A DNA stretch of 64,000 nt from Bacillus sp. 1NLA3E (GCF_000242895.2 NC_021171.1:3506001-3570000), one strand, 5' to 3'; counted from the stretch's first letter, positions 1 to 9,356 are shown. Made by a program: numbers and translations. The notes: a model not told the origin generated them from the letters alone.

Positions 1-78
1 AAAAATGGTTTCGACCGTTTCCTCTGTTTGTTGTTCTTCAACAACTTCTTCATTTTTAAGATTCTGTTCCTGTGTCAT
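1..78 (-). CDS. grpE: GrpE nucleotide exchange factor, N-terminal fragment
   Basis: This is the first 26 codons of a minus-strand gene that runs off the left edge of the window. The start is ATG at 76-78, with an AGGAGGTG-type ribosome binding site at 84-90. The visible peptide is rich in Glu and Gln, as is the disordered N-terminus of Bacillus GrpE. It lies 125 bases downstream of hrcA on the same strand, which is where grpE sits in the hrcA-grpE-dnaK-dnaJ heat-shock operon. GrpE releases ADP from DnaK. The call rests mainly on position, because the conserved domain lies outside the window. Confidence 0.8.
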   Translation of the reverse strand, partial: MTQEQNLKNEEVVEEQQTEETVETIF

Positions 79-135
79 ATATTCACCTCCTAAAAAGAAA
101 TACGCAAGTCGCTTGCCTTTTAACTCAATCTTTCA

Positions 136-165
136 CATCCCCAGAAATTACATAGAAAGGGGATG
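136..165 (-). other. Stem-loop between hrcA and grpE
   Basis: A 7-bp perfect stem (CATCCCC at 136-142 with GGGGATG at 159-165) closes a 16-base loop in the hrcA-grpE spacer. No T-tract follows it, so it is not a typical terminator. In B. subtilis the dnaK operon transcript is known to be cut between hrcA and grpE, and this hairpin is a candidate for the equivalent processing or stabilising structure. Confidence 0.5.
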
Positions 166-203
166 GAACAACCCTCGCTCCACCCTTATCAATATTTCCT
201 GCG

Positions 204-1235
204 TCAGTTATTTTGATACAGCTTTGATAAAACCGTGGAAAGATCGCCCGTAAGCATTTTCAACAAGCTGATCACCCGGGAGTACTCCATCCGAGTTGGT
301 CCAAGAATTGCAATCGATCCAAGTTGTTCTGTACCAACTGAGTAGGTGGCAGTAATTAAACTGCAGTTTTCCATCGCTGAGTTGTTATTTTCTCTGCCTA
401 TCTTGACATTAATCCCAATAGGATTCCTTTGGATTAGATCATAAATCCCATCCTCTTGCTCGATCATATTCATTAAGCTACGAATTTTTTCGATGTCATG
501 AAATTCTGGTTGTCTTAACATATTCGTTTTCCCACCGAAAAACAACTTATTTGATGTAGGAAGCTTAAATGTATCGGCAATTGTACTCAGCATGGAATCA
601 TATTGATAAATATGCTGACGCAAAAGTGATGCGACTTCTTTATATATTTTTTCATTTAAATCAACAATCGGCACACCGACTAAACGTTCATTTAAAATAT
701 TGACCAGTTTCTCAATTTCACTTGTGTCCATCGTTGCCGGTAAGTGAAACATCCGATTTTCAACATGCCCTGTATCAGTCACAATAATCGCAATCGCTGT
801 ATCATTGTATAAAGGGATAATTTGGATTTTTTTTAATTTATTTTCCCTGACTGCTGGCCCTAGTACGATAGACGTGTAATTGGTTAATTCAGATAAAATC
901 CTAGCCGACTTTTGAACGATTTTTTCAAGTTCGTAAATTCTTTCGGCAAAAATCGACTTTACCTTAGTCACATCACCAGTCTCTAAAACGGGTGGAGACA
1001 GCAAATGGTCAACATAAAAACGATAGCCCTTTTCAGAAGGAATTCTACCTGATGAGGTATGGGTTTTCTCAATAAACCCCATTTCTTCTAGGTCAGCCAT
1101 CTCATTTCGAATGGTCGCCGAACTAAAGGAAATTTCCTCCTTTTTTGACAAACTTCTTGAGCCGATTGGTTGTGCAGATCGAATAAAGTCATCAACAATT
1201 ACTTGGAATATCAATACTTGACGATCTGTTAGCAA
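204..1235 (-). CDS. hrcA: Heat-inducible transcription repressor HrcA
   Basis: HrcA binds CIRCE operators and represses the dnaK and groE operons; GroEL keeps it active. The protein is 343 residues, the usual family length. An N-terminal winged helix is visible ([14 protein letters not shown], then [16 protein letters not shown] and [13 protein letters not shown]), followed by the HrcA effector domain. The start is TTG at 1233-1235, behind an AGAGGTGA ribosome binding site; the resulting MLTDRQ N-terminus matches the family. A CIRCE element lies immediately upstream, so the gene should be autoregulated. It is the first gene of the heat-shock operon that continues into grpE. Confidence 0.97.
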   Translation of the reverse strand: MLTDRQVLIFQVIVDDFIRSAQPIGSRSLSKKEEISFSSATIRNEMADLEEMGFIEKTHTSSGRIPSEKGYRFYVDHLLSPPVLETGDVTKVKSIFAERIYELEKIVQKSARILSELTNYTSIVLGPAVRENKLKKIQIIPLYNDTAIAIIVTDTGHVENRMFHLPATMDTSEIEKLVNILNERLVGVPIVDLNEKIYKEVASLLRQHIYQYDSMLSTIADTFKLPTSNKLFFGGKTNMLRQPEFHDIEKIRSLMNMIEQEDGIYDLIQRNPIGINVKIGRENNNSAMENCSLITATYSVGTEQLGSIAILGPTRMEYSRVISLLKMLTGDLSTVLSKLYQNN

Positions 1236-1251
1236 CTGGACATCACCTCTG

Positions 1252-1278
1252 TTAGCACTCTTTATGAACGAGTGCTAA
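1252..1278. promoter_or_regulatory. CIRCE operator of the hrcA-grpE-dnaK operon
   Basis: This is a perfect CIRCE inverted repeat: TTAGCACTC at 1252-1260, a 9-base spacer, and GAGTGCTAA at 1270-1278. It matches the known consensus exactly and lies between the promoter and the hrcA start, so HrcA binding would block this operon. Confidence 0.98.
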
Positions 1279-1288
1279 TTCTATTATT

Positions 1289-1317
1289 AAATTATCAAAA
1301 ATGAAGCAGAGTGTCAA
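1289..1317 (-). promoter_or_regulatory. SigA-type promoter of hrcA
   Basis: On the minus strand, TTGACA (1312-1317) is followed after 17 bases by TAATTT (1289-1294). The -10 lies just upstream of CIRCE, which fits a vegetative promoter repressed by HrcA. It sits in the short gap after the hemW stop codon. Confidence 0.75.
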
Positions 1318-1329
1318 CGTTTAGATGTT

Positions 1330-2463
1330 TCAAATAAAAGATTGAAATACCTCGTTACCAAGAAACTTACCCTGTTTTGTTAAAAAAATCATGTCATGAT
1401 TAATTTCAATTAACCCTCTGTTTAGTAAGTCAGCAATTTCATCCTGAAATAACGCCAACGGATCTTCAGCAAATTTCTCGCGAAAATGCGACAAAGATAC
1501 TCCTGCAATTTTTCTTAAACCAAGAAACATCTCCTCTTCAATTGCCTCCCGCTTAGTTACCTCATGATTATCTAAGATGGGCAGCTGCCCACGTTTAATC
1601 GGGTCCATATACTTTTTTAACGGACCATAATTTGAACGTCGACTCCCATTAACATAGCTATGTGCTCCCGCACCAAATCCATAATACGACTCATTATTCC
1701 AGTAAGTTAGATTATGTTTACTCTCAAACCCCGGCAGACCAAAGTTACTTATTTCATATTGATTAAACCCATTCTTATCCATTTCATCCATCAATATTTC
1801 ATACATTTCTGTTTCAATGTCTTCACTCTGAGTCGGGAGCTTACCTTTACTTAATAAATTATAAAATACTGTTTTTGGCTCAATAATTAGTGAGTATCCA
1901 GAGTAGTGAGTAATATCTAGAGAAAATGCTTTAGACAAAGTTTGTTTAAAATCTTGGATTGTTTGACCCGGCAAACTATAAATCAAGTCGACACTAATAT
2001 TTTCAAATCCCGTTTCCTTTGCAAGCTCGACCGACTTAAATACATCTTCTGCTCGATGAGTTCTGCCAATCCTCTTTAAAAGTTCATTGTTAAAGGTTTG
2101 TACACCAAAACTAATCCGATTAACACCTGCTTGTTTTAGTATTTGAAACTTTTCCTTTGATAAGTCACCCGGATTTGCTTCAAATGTAAATTCCGTTTCA
2201 TGATCAAAAGGGAGATTGTTTTTAATAATTTCACAAAACAAGAGAAGTTGCTGCTCGGTTAAGGCAGTTGGGGTTCCTCCCCCTACAAAGATCGTCTTTA
2301 GCCTATCTGGGGGTGAGTTTTGTTCAAAAGTCAATTTGATTTCTTGTTCCATTGCTAATAAATACTCGGTTACTGGCTGACCTTTGAGAAATACTTTATT
2401 AAAATCACAATAGTGGCAAATATGTTCACAAAATGGGATATGAAGATACGCAGCATTTATCAT
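1330..2463 (-). CDS. hemW: HemW, radical SAM heme chaperone (coproporphyrinogen oxidase-like)
   Basis: A radical SAM protein of the HemN/HemW family. The Cx3Cx2C iron-sulfur motif is seen near residues 12-19 (FCEHICHYCDF), with GGGTPTAL soon after. Phe rather than Cys follows the third cysteine region, which separates HemW from true HemN. HemW is thought to deliver heme to target proteins rather than make it. The open frame extends 7 codons upstream to a GTG, but the ATG at 2461-2463 has GGAAGG 8 bases ahead and gives the family N-terminus, so that start is preferred (377 residues). It lies downstream of lepA, as in B. subtilis, but a terminator-like hairpin separates the two. Confidence 0.92.
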   Translation of the reverse strand: MINAAYLHIPFCEHICHYCDFNKVFLKGQPVTEYLLAMEQEIKLTFEQNSPPDRLKTIFVGGGTPTALTEQQLLLFCEIIKNNLPFDHETEFTFEANPGDLSKEKFQILKQAGVNRISFGVQTFNNELLKRIGRTHRAEDVFKSVELAKETGFENISVDLIYSLPGQTIQDFKQTLSKAFSLDITHYSGYSLIIEPKTVFYNLLSKGKLPTQSEDIETEMYEILMDEMDKNGFNQYEISNFGLPGFESKHNLTYWNNESYYGFGAGAHSYVNGSRRSNYGPLKKYMDPIKRGQLPILDNHEVTKREAIEEEMFLGLRKIAGVSLSHFREKFAEDPLALFQDEIADLLNRGLIEINHDMIFLTKQGKFLGNEVFQSFI

Positions 2464-2488
2464 TTTTTCAACCTTCCATTTCACCTAT

Positions 2489-2532
2489 AAGAAAAAGAGG
2501 CTAGCACAGCTTGTTAACAAGCATGTCTAACC
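2489..2532 (-). terminator. Terminator-like hairpin between lepA and hemW
   Basis: On the minus strand, GGTTAG-ACA-GCTTG pairs with CAAGC-TGT-CTAGCC around a TTAA loop, with one bulged base on each side, and TCTTTTTCTT follows. The heart is the palindrome CTTGTTAACAAG (about 2510-2521). It could partly end lepA transcripts just before hemW; the hemW ribosome binding site begins only a few bases later. Confidence 0.55.
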
Positions 2533-2543
2533 CCAAGTCCTTT

Positions 2544-4388
2544 TTATTTTTTCGTATTATTATCATCCATTTTCAAAACAGCCATGAAGGCTTCTTGTGG
2601 TACTTCTACGGACCCCACCTGCTTCATCCGTTTTTTACCTTCTTTTTGCTTCTCTAAAAGCTTCCGTTTACGAGAAATATCTCCACCATAACACTTAGCC
2701 AAGACGTTTTTACCCATCGATTTAATCGTTGATCGCGCTACAATTTTCTGCCCAATTGCGGCTTGAATCGGCACTTCAAATTGTTGTCTTGGTATTAATT
2801 CTTTTAGCTTCTCAACAATTACTTTACCGCGCTCGTATGCAAAATCGTTATGAACAATAAAGCTCAATGCATCCACTTTTTCAGCATTTAGAAGGATGTC
2901 CATTTTCACTAGTTTTGATTGCTTATAACCAATTAACTCATAATCAAACGAAGCATAACCTTTTGTACTTGATTTTAATTGGTCAAAGAAATCATAGACG
3001 ATTTCTGATAATGGAATTTCATAAACAATGCTGACACGATTTTGATCTAAATATTGCATGTCAATAAAAATACCCCGTTTGGTTTGGCAAATCTCCATAA
3101 TTGCTCCTACATAATCGTTAGGAGACATCATGGTTGCTTTTACATACGGTTCTTCAATCCGATCAATTTTTTGTGGATCGGGCATTTTGGATGGATTATC
3201 CACCTTCAAGTCAGATCCATCTGTCATAACGACATGGTATATAACACTTGGTGCGGTCGTAATTAGGTCTATTTTAAATTCACGTTCGATTCGTTCTTGA
3301 ATAATTTCCATATGCAGAAGTCCAAGGAAACCACAGCGGAAACCGAAGCCAAGTGCTTGAGACGTCTCTGGCTCGAATTGAAGCGCAGAATCGTTTAATT
3401 GTAATTTTTCTAGTGCATCACGTAAGTCATTAAATTTTGCAGAATCTATTGGATAAAGACCACAGTACACCATCGGATTCATCTTACGATAACCAGGCAG
3501 GGCTTCTGTCGCACCATTTTTCGCACTGGTAATTGTGTCCCCTACTCGCGTATCGCCGACGTTTCTGATTGCAGCAGTTAAAAAACCAACTTCTCCAACC
3601 GTTAGTTCATCAAGTAGAACTGGTTTTGGTGTAAAAACACCGACTTCCGTTACATCAAACTCTTTTCCCGTTGCCATCATTTTGATTCTATCGCCAACTT
3701 TTACAGATCCTTGAACCACCCTAATATAAGCGACAACCCCACGGTAAGCATCAAATAATGAATCAAAAATCAAAGCTTTAAGCGGTCCATCCGGATCTCC
3801 TTCAGGCGCTGGTATCTTTTCTACTATTTGTTCAAGTATTTCCTCAATCCCTATTCCTGCTTTCGCAGATGCAAGTACCGCTTCCGATGCATCCAGACCG
3901 ATGACTTCCTCAATCTCATGGCGGACTTTCTCAGGGTCAGCACTTGGAAGATCGATCTTATTAATAACAGGAACAATCTCTAATTCATTATCAAGTGCAA
4001 GGTAGACGTTTGCTAGAGTTTGCGCTTCTATTCCCTGCGCTGCGTCGACAACAAGGATCGCTCCTTCACATGCAGCTAAGCTGCGGGAAACTTCATATGT
4101 GAAATCGACATGTCCTGGTGTATCGATTAAATGCATTGTGTATTCTTCGCCATCTTTTGCTTTATATTTCAATTGGACAGAATTTAATTTTATCGTGATT
4201 CCACGTTCTCTTTCTAAATCCATGGAATCTAATAATTGATCCTTCATTTCACGAGCTGTTAGTGCATTGGTTTTTTCAAGTATCCGATCAGCTAACGTCG
4301 ATTTTCCATGATCTATATGAGCAATAATGGAGAAATTACGGATTTTTGCTTGTCTCTTTAATTTTTCTTCTCTGTTCATCTCGTTCAC
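2544..4388 (-). CDS. lepA: Elongation factor 4 (LepA), back-translocating GTPase
   Basis: A ribosome-associated translational GTPase of 614 residues, nearly identical in length to B. subtilis LepA. The G motifs are visible: AHIDHGKST near residue 23, DTPGH near 90, and NKIDLPS near 143. EF-G-like domains follow, then the LepA-specific C-terminal domain with [14 protein letters not shown]. LepA helps stalled or mispositioned ribosomes, especially under ionic stress, and affects initiation and biogenesis. The start is ATG behind AGGAGTG; a second in-frame ATG three codons later is possible. A terminator closes yqxA just upstream, so lepA probably has its own promoter in the 4389-4512 gap. Confidence 0.97.
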   Translation of the reverse strand: MNEMNREEKLKRQAKIRNFSIIAHIDHGKSTLADRILEKTNALTAREMKDQLLDSMDLERERGITIKLNSVQLKYKAKDGEEYTMHLIDTPGHVDFTYEVSRSLAACEGAILVVDAAQGIEAQTLANVYLALDNELEIVPVINKIDLPSADPEKVRHEIEEVIGLDASEAVLASAKAGIGIEEILEQIVEKIPAPEGDPDGPLKALIFDSLFDAYRGVVAYIRVVQGSVKVGDRIKMMATGKEFDVTEVGVFTPKPVLLDELTVGEVGFLTAAIRNVGDTRVGDTITSAKNGATEALPGYRKMNPMVYCGLYPIDSAKFNDLRDALEKLQLNDSALQFEPETSQALGFGFRCGFLGLLHMEIIQERIEREFKIDLITTAPSVIYHVVMTDGSDLKVDNPSKMPDPQKIDRIEEPYVKATMMSPNDYVGAIMEICQTKRGIFIDMQYLDQNRVSIVYEIPLSEIVYDFFDQLKSSTKGYASFDYELIGYKQSKLVKMDILLNAEKVDALSFIVHNDFAYERGKVIVEKLKELIPRQQFEVPIQAAIGQKIVARSTIKSMGKNVLAKCYGGDISRKRKLLEKQKEGKKRMKQVGSVEVPQEAFMAVLKMDDNNTKK

Positions 4389-4449
4389 TCCTACTATTCT
4401 CGCGCATGTACACTATTCTTCATTATACCAATTGAGATATTAACATTCA

Positions 4450-4512
4450 ATAGAAAGCCGGAAGGCGCCCGCCCATCGGCGACTAACAAAAGACGAGTCA
4501 GCCTGGGCAAAG
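4450..4512. other. GC-rich, structured segment between yqxA and lepA
   Basis: This part of the lepA-yqxA gap is much richer in G+C than its AT-rich surroundings. On the minus strand, GGC(U)GACU at its left pairs with AGUCGCC (plus-strand 4478-4503), and GCCC/GGGC and GCCG/CGGC complements flank it. It contains no open frame and no T-tract. It may be a remnant of a dispersed repeat or a leader structure for lepA. Confidence 0.35.
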
Positions 4513-4542
4513 AAAAAACAGGAGGCGATATTCCGCACCCTG
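4513..4542 (-). terminator. Terminator after yqxA
   Basis: On the minus strand, CAGGGTGCG pairs with CGCCTCCTG around GAATAT (one mismatch), directly followed by TTTTTTC. It begins just after the yqxA stop codon and would separate the sporulation genes from lepA. Confidence 0.75.
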
Positions 4543-4545
4543 CAC

Positions 4546-4887
4546 CTATTTATCCTTTGAGTTAGAAATCATTTCAATCGTTTTTTCTGTTACGGTAGTA
4601 ATTCCCTGTGCAATCTTTTTCCCGGTTGCTGAGAAAAAATTATACGAGTTCATCTTCTCTAGTTCCTGTTTTTTCTTTGCTAAATCATGACTTGTGACAT
4701 CTCTTCCTAAGAAAGAAGCTTGTATTTTTCCTTGTTTCCCCTCAGTTAATGTAAAAGCACTACCTGTATTCGGGTCATCGTACCCCTTCATTAGATGAAT
4801 TCCATCATTTGCTTGTTGCATCCCGAACAGAACACAAATAAACATAATGGAGGCAAGTAGAAGGCTTTTTAACATAAATAGTTTCAT
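4546..4887 (-). CDS. yqxA: YqxA family protein (DUF3679), single-pass membrane protein
   Basis: A 113-residue protein of unknown function. Residues 7-24 form one hydrophobic segment, followed by FGMQQANDGIHLMKGY, which is the conserved core of the YqxA/DUF3679 family as recalled from Bacillus. The rest is polar and probably outside the membrane. It starts 16 bases after the spoIIP stop and sits between spoIIP and lepA, exactly as in B. subtilis. Co-transcription with spoIIP in the mother cell is therefore likely. The function is unknown. Confidence 0.85.
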   Translation of the reverse strand: MKLFMLKSLLLASIMFICVLFGMQQANDGIHLMKGYDDPNTGSAFTLTEGKQGKIQASFLGRDVTSHDLAKKKQELEKMNSYNFFSATGKKIAQGITTVTEKTIEMISNSKDK

Positions 4888-4903
4888 TTATTTCACCTAC
4901 AAG

Positions 4904-6103
4904 CTAGTTTTGATTAGTTGGTTGGTTTGTGTTTTGATTTACTTTTTCCGCCTGCCAGTAATATTCACTGAAGACATCAGCTAATGCATCAGATGATCGA
5001 TACAATTCCTCAAAGGTATTATCTACTCCACCAAATTCAATCAGGATAGCATTTTGTGATAGATCTTGGTTGTACTTTCCATTTCCTTCTCTTTTAACAA
5101 TTACACCTCGACTTAAACCTGGATATTTTTTATCAAGGAGGTTGTGCAACTCTGTGGCCAGCTTTAAATTTTTTTCATAATTACTTTGGTTTCCTCCAAT
5201 GATAAAGGCAAGCTTTGCATAAGATTGTCCATTTATGACTTTAGTCGTCATCTCCCTGCGATGACTATCTCGGTGAATATCAATAAAATAAGTATAGTCT
5301 CGATTACTTGCCATCGCCGCTTGGACAACGGGTCTTGACTCCTGATAGGACTTTGTATAGTCCAAACCTTTTCTATTTAAATTTGCTTGAATATCAGCCT
5401 TTTCTACGGCAGTTCCAATTCCTCTACTTTCTAATTGCTCTTTCATTTTATCCCCTATATTCATCACATTAATCTGTGAATGATAGGCTTTATCAGGGTC
5501 AGTTACTCCTTTTAGGTAAGGGAGATAGGACTCTCGATTATGAGTAAAATATAAATACATCACTTTTCTATTGCCTGTTGTTAAAGGTGGGGGTGAACTA
5601 CCACCGCTATTGCCTGTCCCATCTATGCCCTCAGTATTTTGAAGTGAAGCCTCCTGCTCCGCTTTTAACACCTCAACTGGTGGCGCAGATTCCATTGGCA
5701 TATTTGTATAATTAGTACCTTCACCAGCAACAACAATTTTCCCATCAAACAATGAAAATCCAGGCAATTCTCTTCCTAACAAACTTCTAGGATCATCTAA
5801 ATTAATATTCGCTGACATTTTAAACAGGATATTCGTTAACTTCGGAGACTGACTTGTAACAGGGAGAGCGCCAAGAAAATAATGATTCTCAGAACCCATC
5901 AAATGATAGAGCCATTCCCCTGTCATATTCGTCGCTACATTATTCACAGAGGAGGAAGTTAATCGAAATTCAGGCTTTAGCGAAGTCATCAAGCCACTAA
6001 GAGAGAATACTAAAAATAAAAACAGCAAAAAGGCAATGAACGCTTTTACAATACTTGACGCTTGTACGGTTACGACTAATCCAGTTCCCCTATTATGTTT
6101 CAT
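4904..6103 (-). CDS. spoIIP: Stage II sporulation protein P, peptidoglycan hydrolase
   Basis: SpoIIP works with SpoIID and SpoIIM to thin septal peptidoglycan and drive engulfment of the forespore. The protein is 399 residues (401 in B. subtilis). A membrane anchor lies near residues 17-40, followed by a linker rich in Gly, Ser and Pro. The amidase/endopeptidase domain shows YLYFTHNRESYLP, YFIDIHRDSHRR and ILIEFGGVDN, which hold the conserved His and Glu residues. It lies downstream of gpr with a 99-base gap. SigE control is expected from the family, but I could not place a convincing SigE promoter. Confidence 0.96.
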   Translation of the reverse strand: MKHNRGTGLVVTVQASSIVKAFIAFLLFLFLVFSLSGLMTSLKPEFRLTSSSVNNVATNMTGEWLYHLMGSENHYFLGALPVTSQSPKLTNILFKMSANINLDDPRSLLGRELPGFSLFDGKIVVAGEGTNYTNMPMESAPPVEVLKAEQEASLQNTEGIDGTGNSGGSSPPPLTTGNRKVMYLYFTHNRESYLPYLKGVTDPDKAYHSQINVMNIGDKMKEQLESRGIGTAVEKADIQANLNRKGLDYTKSYQESRPVVQAAMASNRDYTYFIDIHRDSHRREMTTKVINGQSYAKLAFIIGGNQSNYEKNLKLATELHNLLDKKYPGLSRGVIVKREGNGKYNQDLSQNAILIEFGGVDNTFEELYRSSDALADVFSEYYWQAEKVNQNTNQPTNQN

Positions 6104-6202
6104 GATTCCACCTCTATTAGCTATTCTATTAAATACTATGAATTTGCTAGAGAGGATAGAACCTTTGGGCGTTACTTTAATTCAAGTAATCCACTTGCTT
6201 TT

Positions 6203-7327
6203 TTATCTTGTATAATAACCAGTGTTGTCCTGATTTACGGTTTGATGCAAGGCTGCATTCAAACCGTTCGCTAGTAAATTTGCCATGTCCTCGATAAAGA
6301 CGTCTACTTCCTTTGGTGTAACCATTAAGTTGTGTCCAAGTGGTGCTAGGACTTCATAAATTAATTTTCTTTTTTCTTCATCAGGCAGTACGCCGATCAT
6401 GCCAAGAAAGGTTTTCCTTTGTTGTTCTTCAGGCAAATCTTCATCAGTTAGCTTTTTTTTCTCGCCAAAGCTCATCCCTGCAGGTGTCAGAGACTTAGAA
6501 GGCCGATTCCCCTCTTTCAACTCTCTTCCGAAGTGCTTTAAAATATAATCAATGGTATCACTCGTGATAGAAACAGCATCTACAACGGTTGGAACACCTA
6601 GAGCAATAACCGGAATACCCAATGTCGCTTGACTAATTTCTTTGCGCTTATTACCAACACCTGATCCAGGGTGAATGCCCGAATCAGAAATTTGAATCGT
6701 CGAATTGACCCGCTCGATTGATCTTGCGGCGAGCGCATCAATGGCAATGACAAAGTCAGGCTTTGTTTTTTCGACCACTCCCAAAATAATATCGCTCGTT
6801 TCAATCCCAGTTATCCCCATTACACCAGGAGCAAATGCACTGACAGGTCGGAACCCCTCTTCAACATTTTCTGGTTGTAATTGAAATAGATGTCGAGTTA
6901 CCAGTAAATTTTCACAAACAGAGGGTCCTAATGCATCTGGTGTGACATTCCAGTTTCCTAAACCAACCACTAAACAAGAGGCAGTTTCGCTAATACCTAG
7001 CATTTTTAAAAAATGGGCAAATTCCTGTGCGAAGACCTTTGCAACTTTTTGTTGCAATTCACTATCCTGCTGTCTGATTCCCGCTACTTCTATCGTTAAA
7101 TAGCGACCTTGTTTTTTGCCAATCGCCTCTTCTGCTTGTTTGGTAATTTCAACAATGGAAATTTTCATTCCATCTTCTTCTTTTTCCTTAATGATGACAC
7201 CCTCAATTTGCGAGAGATTTTCTTCGTTCTGGACTGTCTTGGCTCTTTCAGCAATAGCCATTTCCCGAGCCTCAACAGCAAGGTCTGTCCGAATGGAATA
7301 TTTACTCAAATCAAGTGAATCCTTCAT
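6203..7327 (-). CDS. gpr: Germination protease (spore protease GPR)
   Basis: GPR is the tetrameric protease that degrades small acid-soluble spore proteins when spores germinate. It is made in the forespore as a zymogen that cuts off its own N-terminal propeptide. The protein is 374 residues, close to the family length. The self-processing region is visible as SIRTDLAVE near residues 11-19, and the conserved core shows [32 protein letters not shown] and IDALAARS. The C-terminal [12 protein letters not shown] block is also present. The gene precedes spoIIP. A forespore (SigG) promoter is expected, but no clear match was found upstream. Confidence 0.97.
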   Translation of the reverse strand: MKDSLDLSKYSIRTDLAVEAREMAIAERAKTVQNEENLSQIEGVIIKEKEEDGMKISIVEITKQAEEAIGKKQGRYLTIEVAGIRQQDSELQQKVAKVFAQEFAHFLKMLGISETASCLVVGLGNWNVTPDALGPSVCENLLVTRHLFQLQPENVEEGFRPVSAFAPGVMGITGIETSDIILGVVEKTKPDFVIAIDALAARSIERVNSTIQISDSGIHPGSGVGNKRKEISQATLGIPVIALGVPTVVDAVSITSDTIDYILKHFGRELKEGNRPSKSLTPAGMSFGEKKKLTDEDLPEEQQRKTFLGMIGVLPDEEKRKLIYEVLAPLGHNLMVTPKEVDVFIEDMANLLANGLNAALHQTVNQDNTGYYTR

Positions 7328-7484
7328 AGGTTTCCCTCCATTGTCAATTTTGGAAGATTTTTTAACATAGCATATTTTTAGCGATCAACACCGGTTTGGT
7401 CGCCTTCCTAGATGTTCATCCAAAACTATCTTTACCTTTCTATTAATAAAACATTCGTCTATTAAGCAAAATGTAGGGATAGTA

Positions 7485-7564
7485 TTGCAAAATACCCTTG
7501 CGTTTGATAAAATATCACTTGTTCTTAATAATTGTTATGAATGTGTAAGTCGAGTTGATATAAT
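7485..7564 (+). promoter_or_regulatory. Two candidate SigA promoters for rpsT
   Basis: The first is TTGCAA (7485-7490), 17 bases, then TAAAAT (7508-7513). The second is an extended -10, TGATATAAT (7556-7564), just ahead of the gene and lacking a good -35. Either could drive rpsT; the first gives a leader of roughly 70 bases. Confidence 0.6.
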
Positions 7565-7591
7565 CTCGATGCTTTTTAGGAGGTGAACGGA

Positions 7592-7855
7592 ATGCCGAAT
7601 ATTAAATCTGCAATTAAACGCGTTAAAACAAATGAAAATGCAAAAGCTCAAAACATCCAAGTGAAATCTTCTATGCGTACAGCGGTTAAGAAAACAGAAG
7701 CTGCTATCGCTAACAATGACACTGTTGCGTCAGAAACTTTCGTTGATGCTGCAAGCAAGCTAGACAAAGCTGCTTCTAAGGGCCTAATCCACAAAAATGC
7801 TGCTGCTAGAAAAAAATCACGTTTAGCGAAAAAAATAAATTCTTTAAACGCGTAA
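7592..7855 (+). CDS. rpsT: 30S ribosomal protein S20
   Basis: This is the primary 16S rRNA-binding protein S20, a small helical bundle rich in Lys and Ala. The product is 87 residues and starts [10 protein letters not shown], ending with [14 protein letters not shown], both characteristic of S20. The frame is open from a GTG at 7583, but AGGAGGTGA at 7578-7586 is well placed for the ATG at 7592-7594, so that start is used. The gene is divergent from gpr and convergent with holA, and it ends in a shared terminator. Confidence 0.97.
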   Translation: MPNIKSAIKRVKTNENAKAQNIQVKSSMRTAVKKTEAAIANNDTVASETFVDAASKLDKAASKGLIHKNAAARKKSRLAKKINSLNA

Positions 7856-7863
7856 ATTATGCA

Positions 7864-7896
7864 TAAAAAACGACCCATTAAGGGTCGTTTTTTTTA
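7864..7896. terminator. Bidirectional terminator between rpsT and holA
   Basis: A CGACCC/GGGTCG stem (7871-7876 with 7882-7887) is flanked by A6 on the left and T8 on the right, so it can end transcription from both sides. It overlaps the holA stop codon. Confidence 0.92.
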
Positions 7897-8916
7897 ATTC
7901 GGATGATTTAAACGAAGTAAGAACATCTCAATCAACATCTCTTTATTCATGCCACCTGTTTTCATTTGGTAATCTGCATCAGCTAATAAATCAATCATTT
8001 TTGTTAATTCCTCATCTGAAAACTGCCTTGCATGCCCTGCGGCAAGTTTTACTCGATATGGATGTGTTTTTAAGAAACCCGCCATTTGCTGCTGCCCATA
8101 ACCTCGCCTTGCAAGCTCCTTCACTTGATAAATCAACCTAAATTGACCAGCAATGATTGCTAGTATTTTTAAAGGTTCTTCGTTTTGTTTTAACAAATCA
8201 TAATAAATCCGCAATGCCTCTTGGACATTGCGACTCACGATTTTATCAATTAAAGTAAAAATATTTTGTTCCAAAGACTTCGAAGCTAGACTTTCAACAA
8301 TCCCTTCATCAATTAACCTAGACTCATTAGCAAATAAAGCCATTTTATCCATTTCACTCGTCAGCATAAATAGGTTGGCACCAACAAGTTCAATCATTCT
8401 GTCAGCAGCACCATCGGTTATTTGAACCTGATGCAATGAAGCACGCTCCTGTATCCACTTCTTTAATTCTGGTTGAGACAATTTTTTTGACTCAAACGTA
8501 ACTGCCGTTTTCTTCAGTTCCTTCGTCAATTTTTTCCGTTCATCTAACTTTTCATATGGTGCGATAAATACTAACACCGAAAATGGGGCTGGATGCTTAA
8601 GGTATGCCTCAAGCTTAGATAGATTATGTTCGACCTTTTCTTTTGTTTTTTCAGCTGTTAGAAAAACTGGATTATGTACTAGGATGAGGCGTCTATCTCC
8701 AATAAACGGTAACGTTTCCGCATCCTCAAGGACAACTTCAATTGGGGTCTCTTCAAGATCATAAGCAGAAAAATTAAAATCAGACTCGTCCTCATCTAAG
8801 GCATGCTTTATTAACAGTTGTTTAGTTTCATTTATAAAAAACGTCTCCGTTCCAAATAATAAATATAATGGAGAGATTTGCTTTTTTTTAATTTGTTTCC
8901 ATAAATCAAAAACCAA
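7894..8916 (-). CDS. holA: DNA polymerase III subunit delta
   Basis: This is the delta subunit of the clamp loader, which opens the sliding beta clamp (YqeN in B. subtilis). It has 340 residues. The N-terminus (MVFDLWKQIKKKQISPLYLLFGTETFF) and the later GDRRLILVHNP, ERKKLTKELKKTAV and SLEQNIFTLIDKI stretches match the delta family, including the AAA-like fold without a complete Walker A motif. It is convergent with rpsT and divergent from yqzM. The start ATG lies at 8914-8916. Confidence 0.94.
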   Translation of the reverse strand: MVFDLWKQIKKKQISPLYLLFGTETFFINETKQLLIKHALDEDESDFNFSAYDLEETPIEVVLEDAETLPFIGDRRLILVHNPVFLTAEKTKEKVEHNLSKLEAYLKHPAPFSVLVFIAPYEKLDERKKLTKELKKTAVTFESKKLSQPELKKWIQERASLHQVQITDGAADRMIELVGANLFMLTSEMDKMALFANESRLIDEGIVESLASKSLEQNIFTLIDKIVSRNVQEALRIYYDLLKQNEEPLKILAIIAGQFRLIYQVKELARRGYGQQQMAGFLKTHPYRVKLAAGHARQFSDEELTKMIDLLADADYQMKTGGMNKEMLIEMFLLRLNHPN

Positions 8917-9224
8917 TGTCCTTCGCTCCGTTCGATTTTGTTAAATTGATACTTCTATCGTAAAGAAGCGCAGGAGATTTGACAAGTACTTAGGAGGGAA
9001 TTGATGTACTCCCAGTCCACCAATTCCCATTATATTTAAACGTCGTGAATATAAGACCTAGGAACTTAATTCGCGACGGTATCACGTGTGTAATGTTATT
9101 TTAGCCGGATTAGTTCAAACTATTTGTGTCAACTCTTGTCATAAAAGGAAGATGAAAGAGAATTCTGGATTTTTCTTTTTGTTTCGCTTATACTAAAAAG
9201 TGAAATAGGGGAGGGGAAAAGACT
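8917..9224 (+). other. Structured leader region between holA and yqzM
   Basis: This 308-base gap has two strong inverted repeats. GGGAATTG (8996-9003) pairs with CAATTCCC (9021-9028). CGTCGTGAAT (9041-9050) pairs with ATTCGCGACG (9069-9078) with one G-U pair, around a loop containing CCTAGG. The first hairpin includes a tiny frame, ATG at 9004 to TAA at 9039 (11 codons), preceded by AGGAGG at about 8993. No known riboswitch class was recognised. Confidence 0.4.
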
Positions 9225-9356
9225 GTGAACGAATTTGAAAATAAAGTTGATAAACGTAATGATGCCTTAGATTCAGGTGCAGGTTTTTTTGTTTCATTCG
9301 GATTTTTTGCAACAATGTTTATTATTGCAACTGTCATAAAAGTTGTCGGATCTTAA
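9225..9356 (+). CDS. yqzM: YqzM family small membrane protein
   Basis: A 43-residue protein. It starts at GTG 9225-9227 behind GGGGAGG. The first 20 residues are polar (MNEFENKVDKRNDALDSG) and the rest forms one hydrophobic segment. It agrees closely with the 44-residue YqzM of B. subtilis, which lies at the same place between holA and the comE genes. The function is unknown. A strong terminator follows directly, so it is a single-gene transcript. Confidence 0.9.
   Translation: MNEFENKVDKRNDALDSGAGFFVSFGFFATMFIIATVIKVVGS

Noticed and set aside
5-253. 82-codon plus-strand frame at the left edge
   Set aside because: It is antisense to grpE and the end of hrcA and has no supporting signals.
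7328-7400. SigG promoter of gpr (TATGCTA as -10)
   Set aside because: The -10 resembles the consensus only in part and no -35 lies at the right distance.
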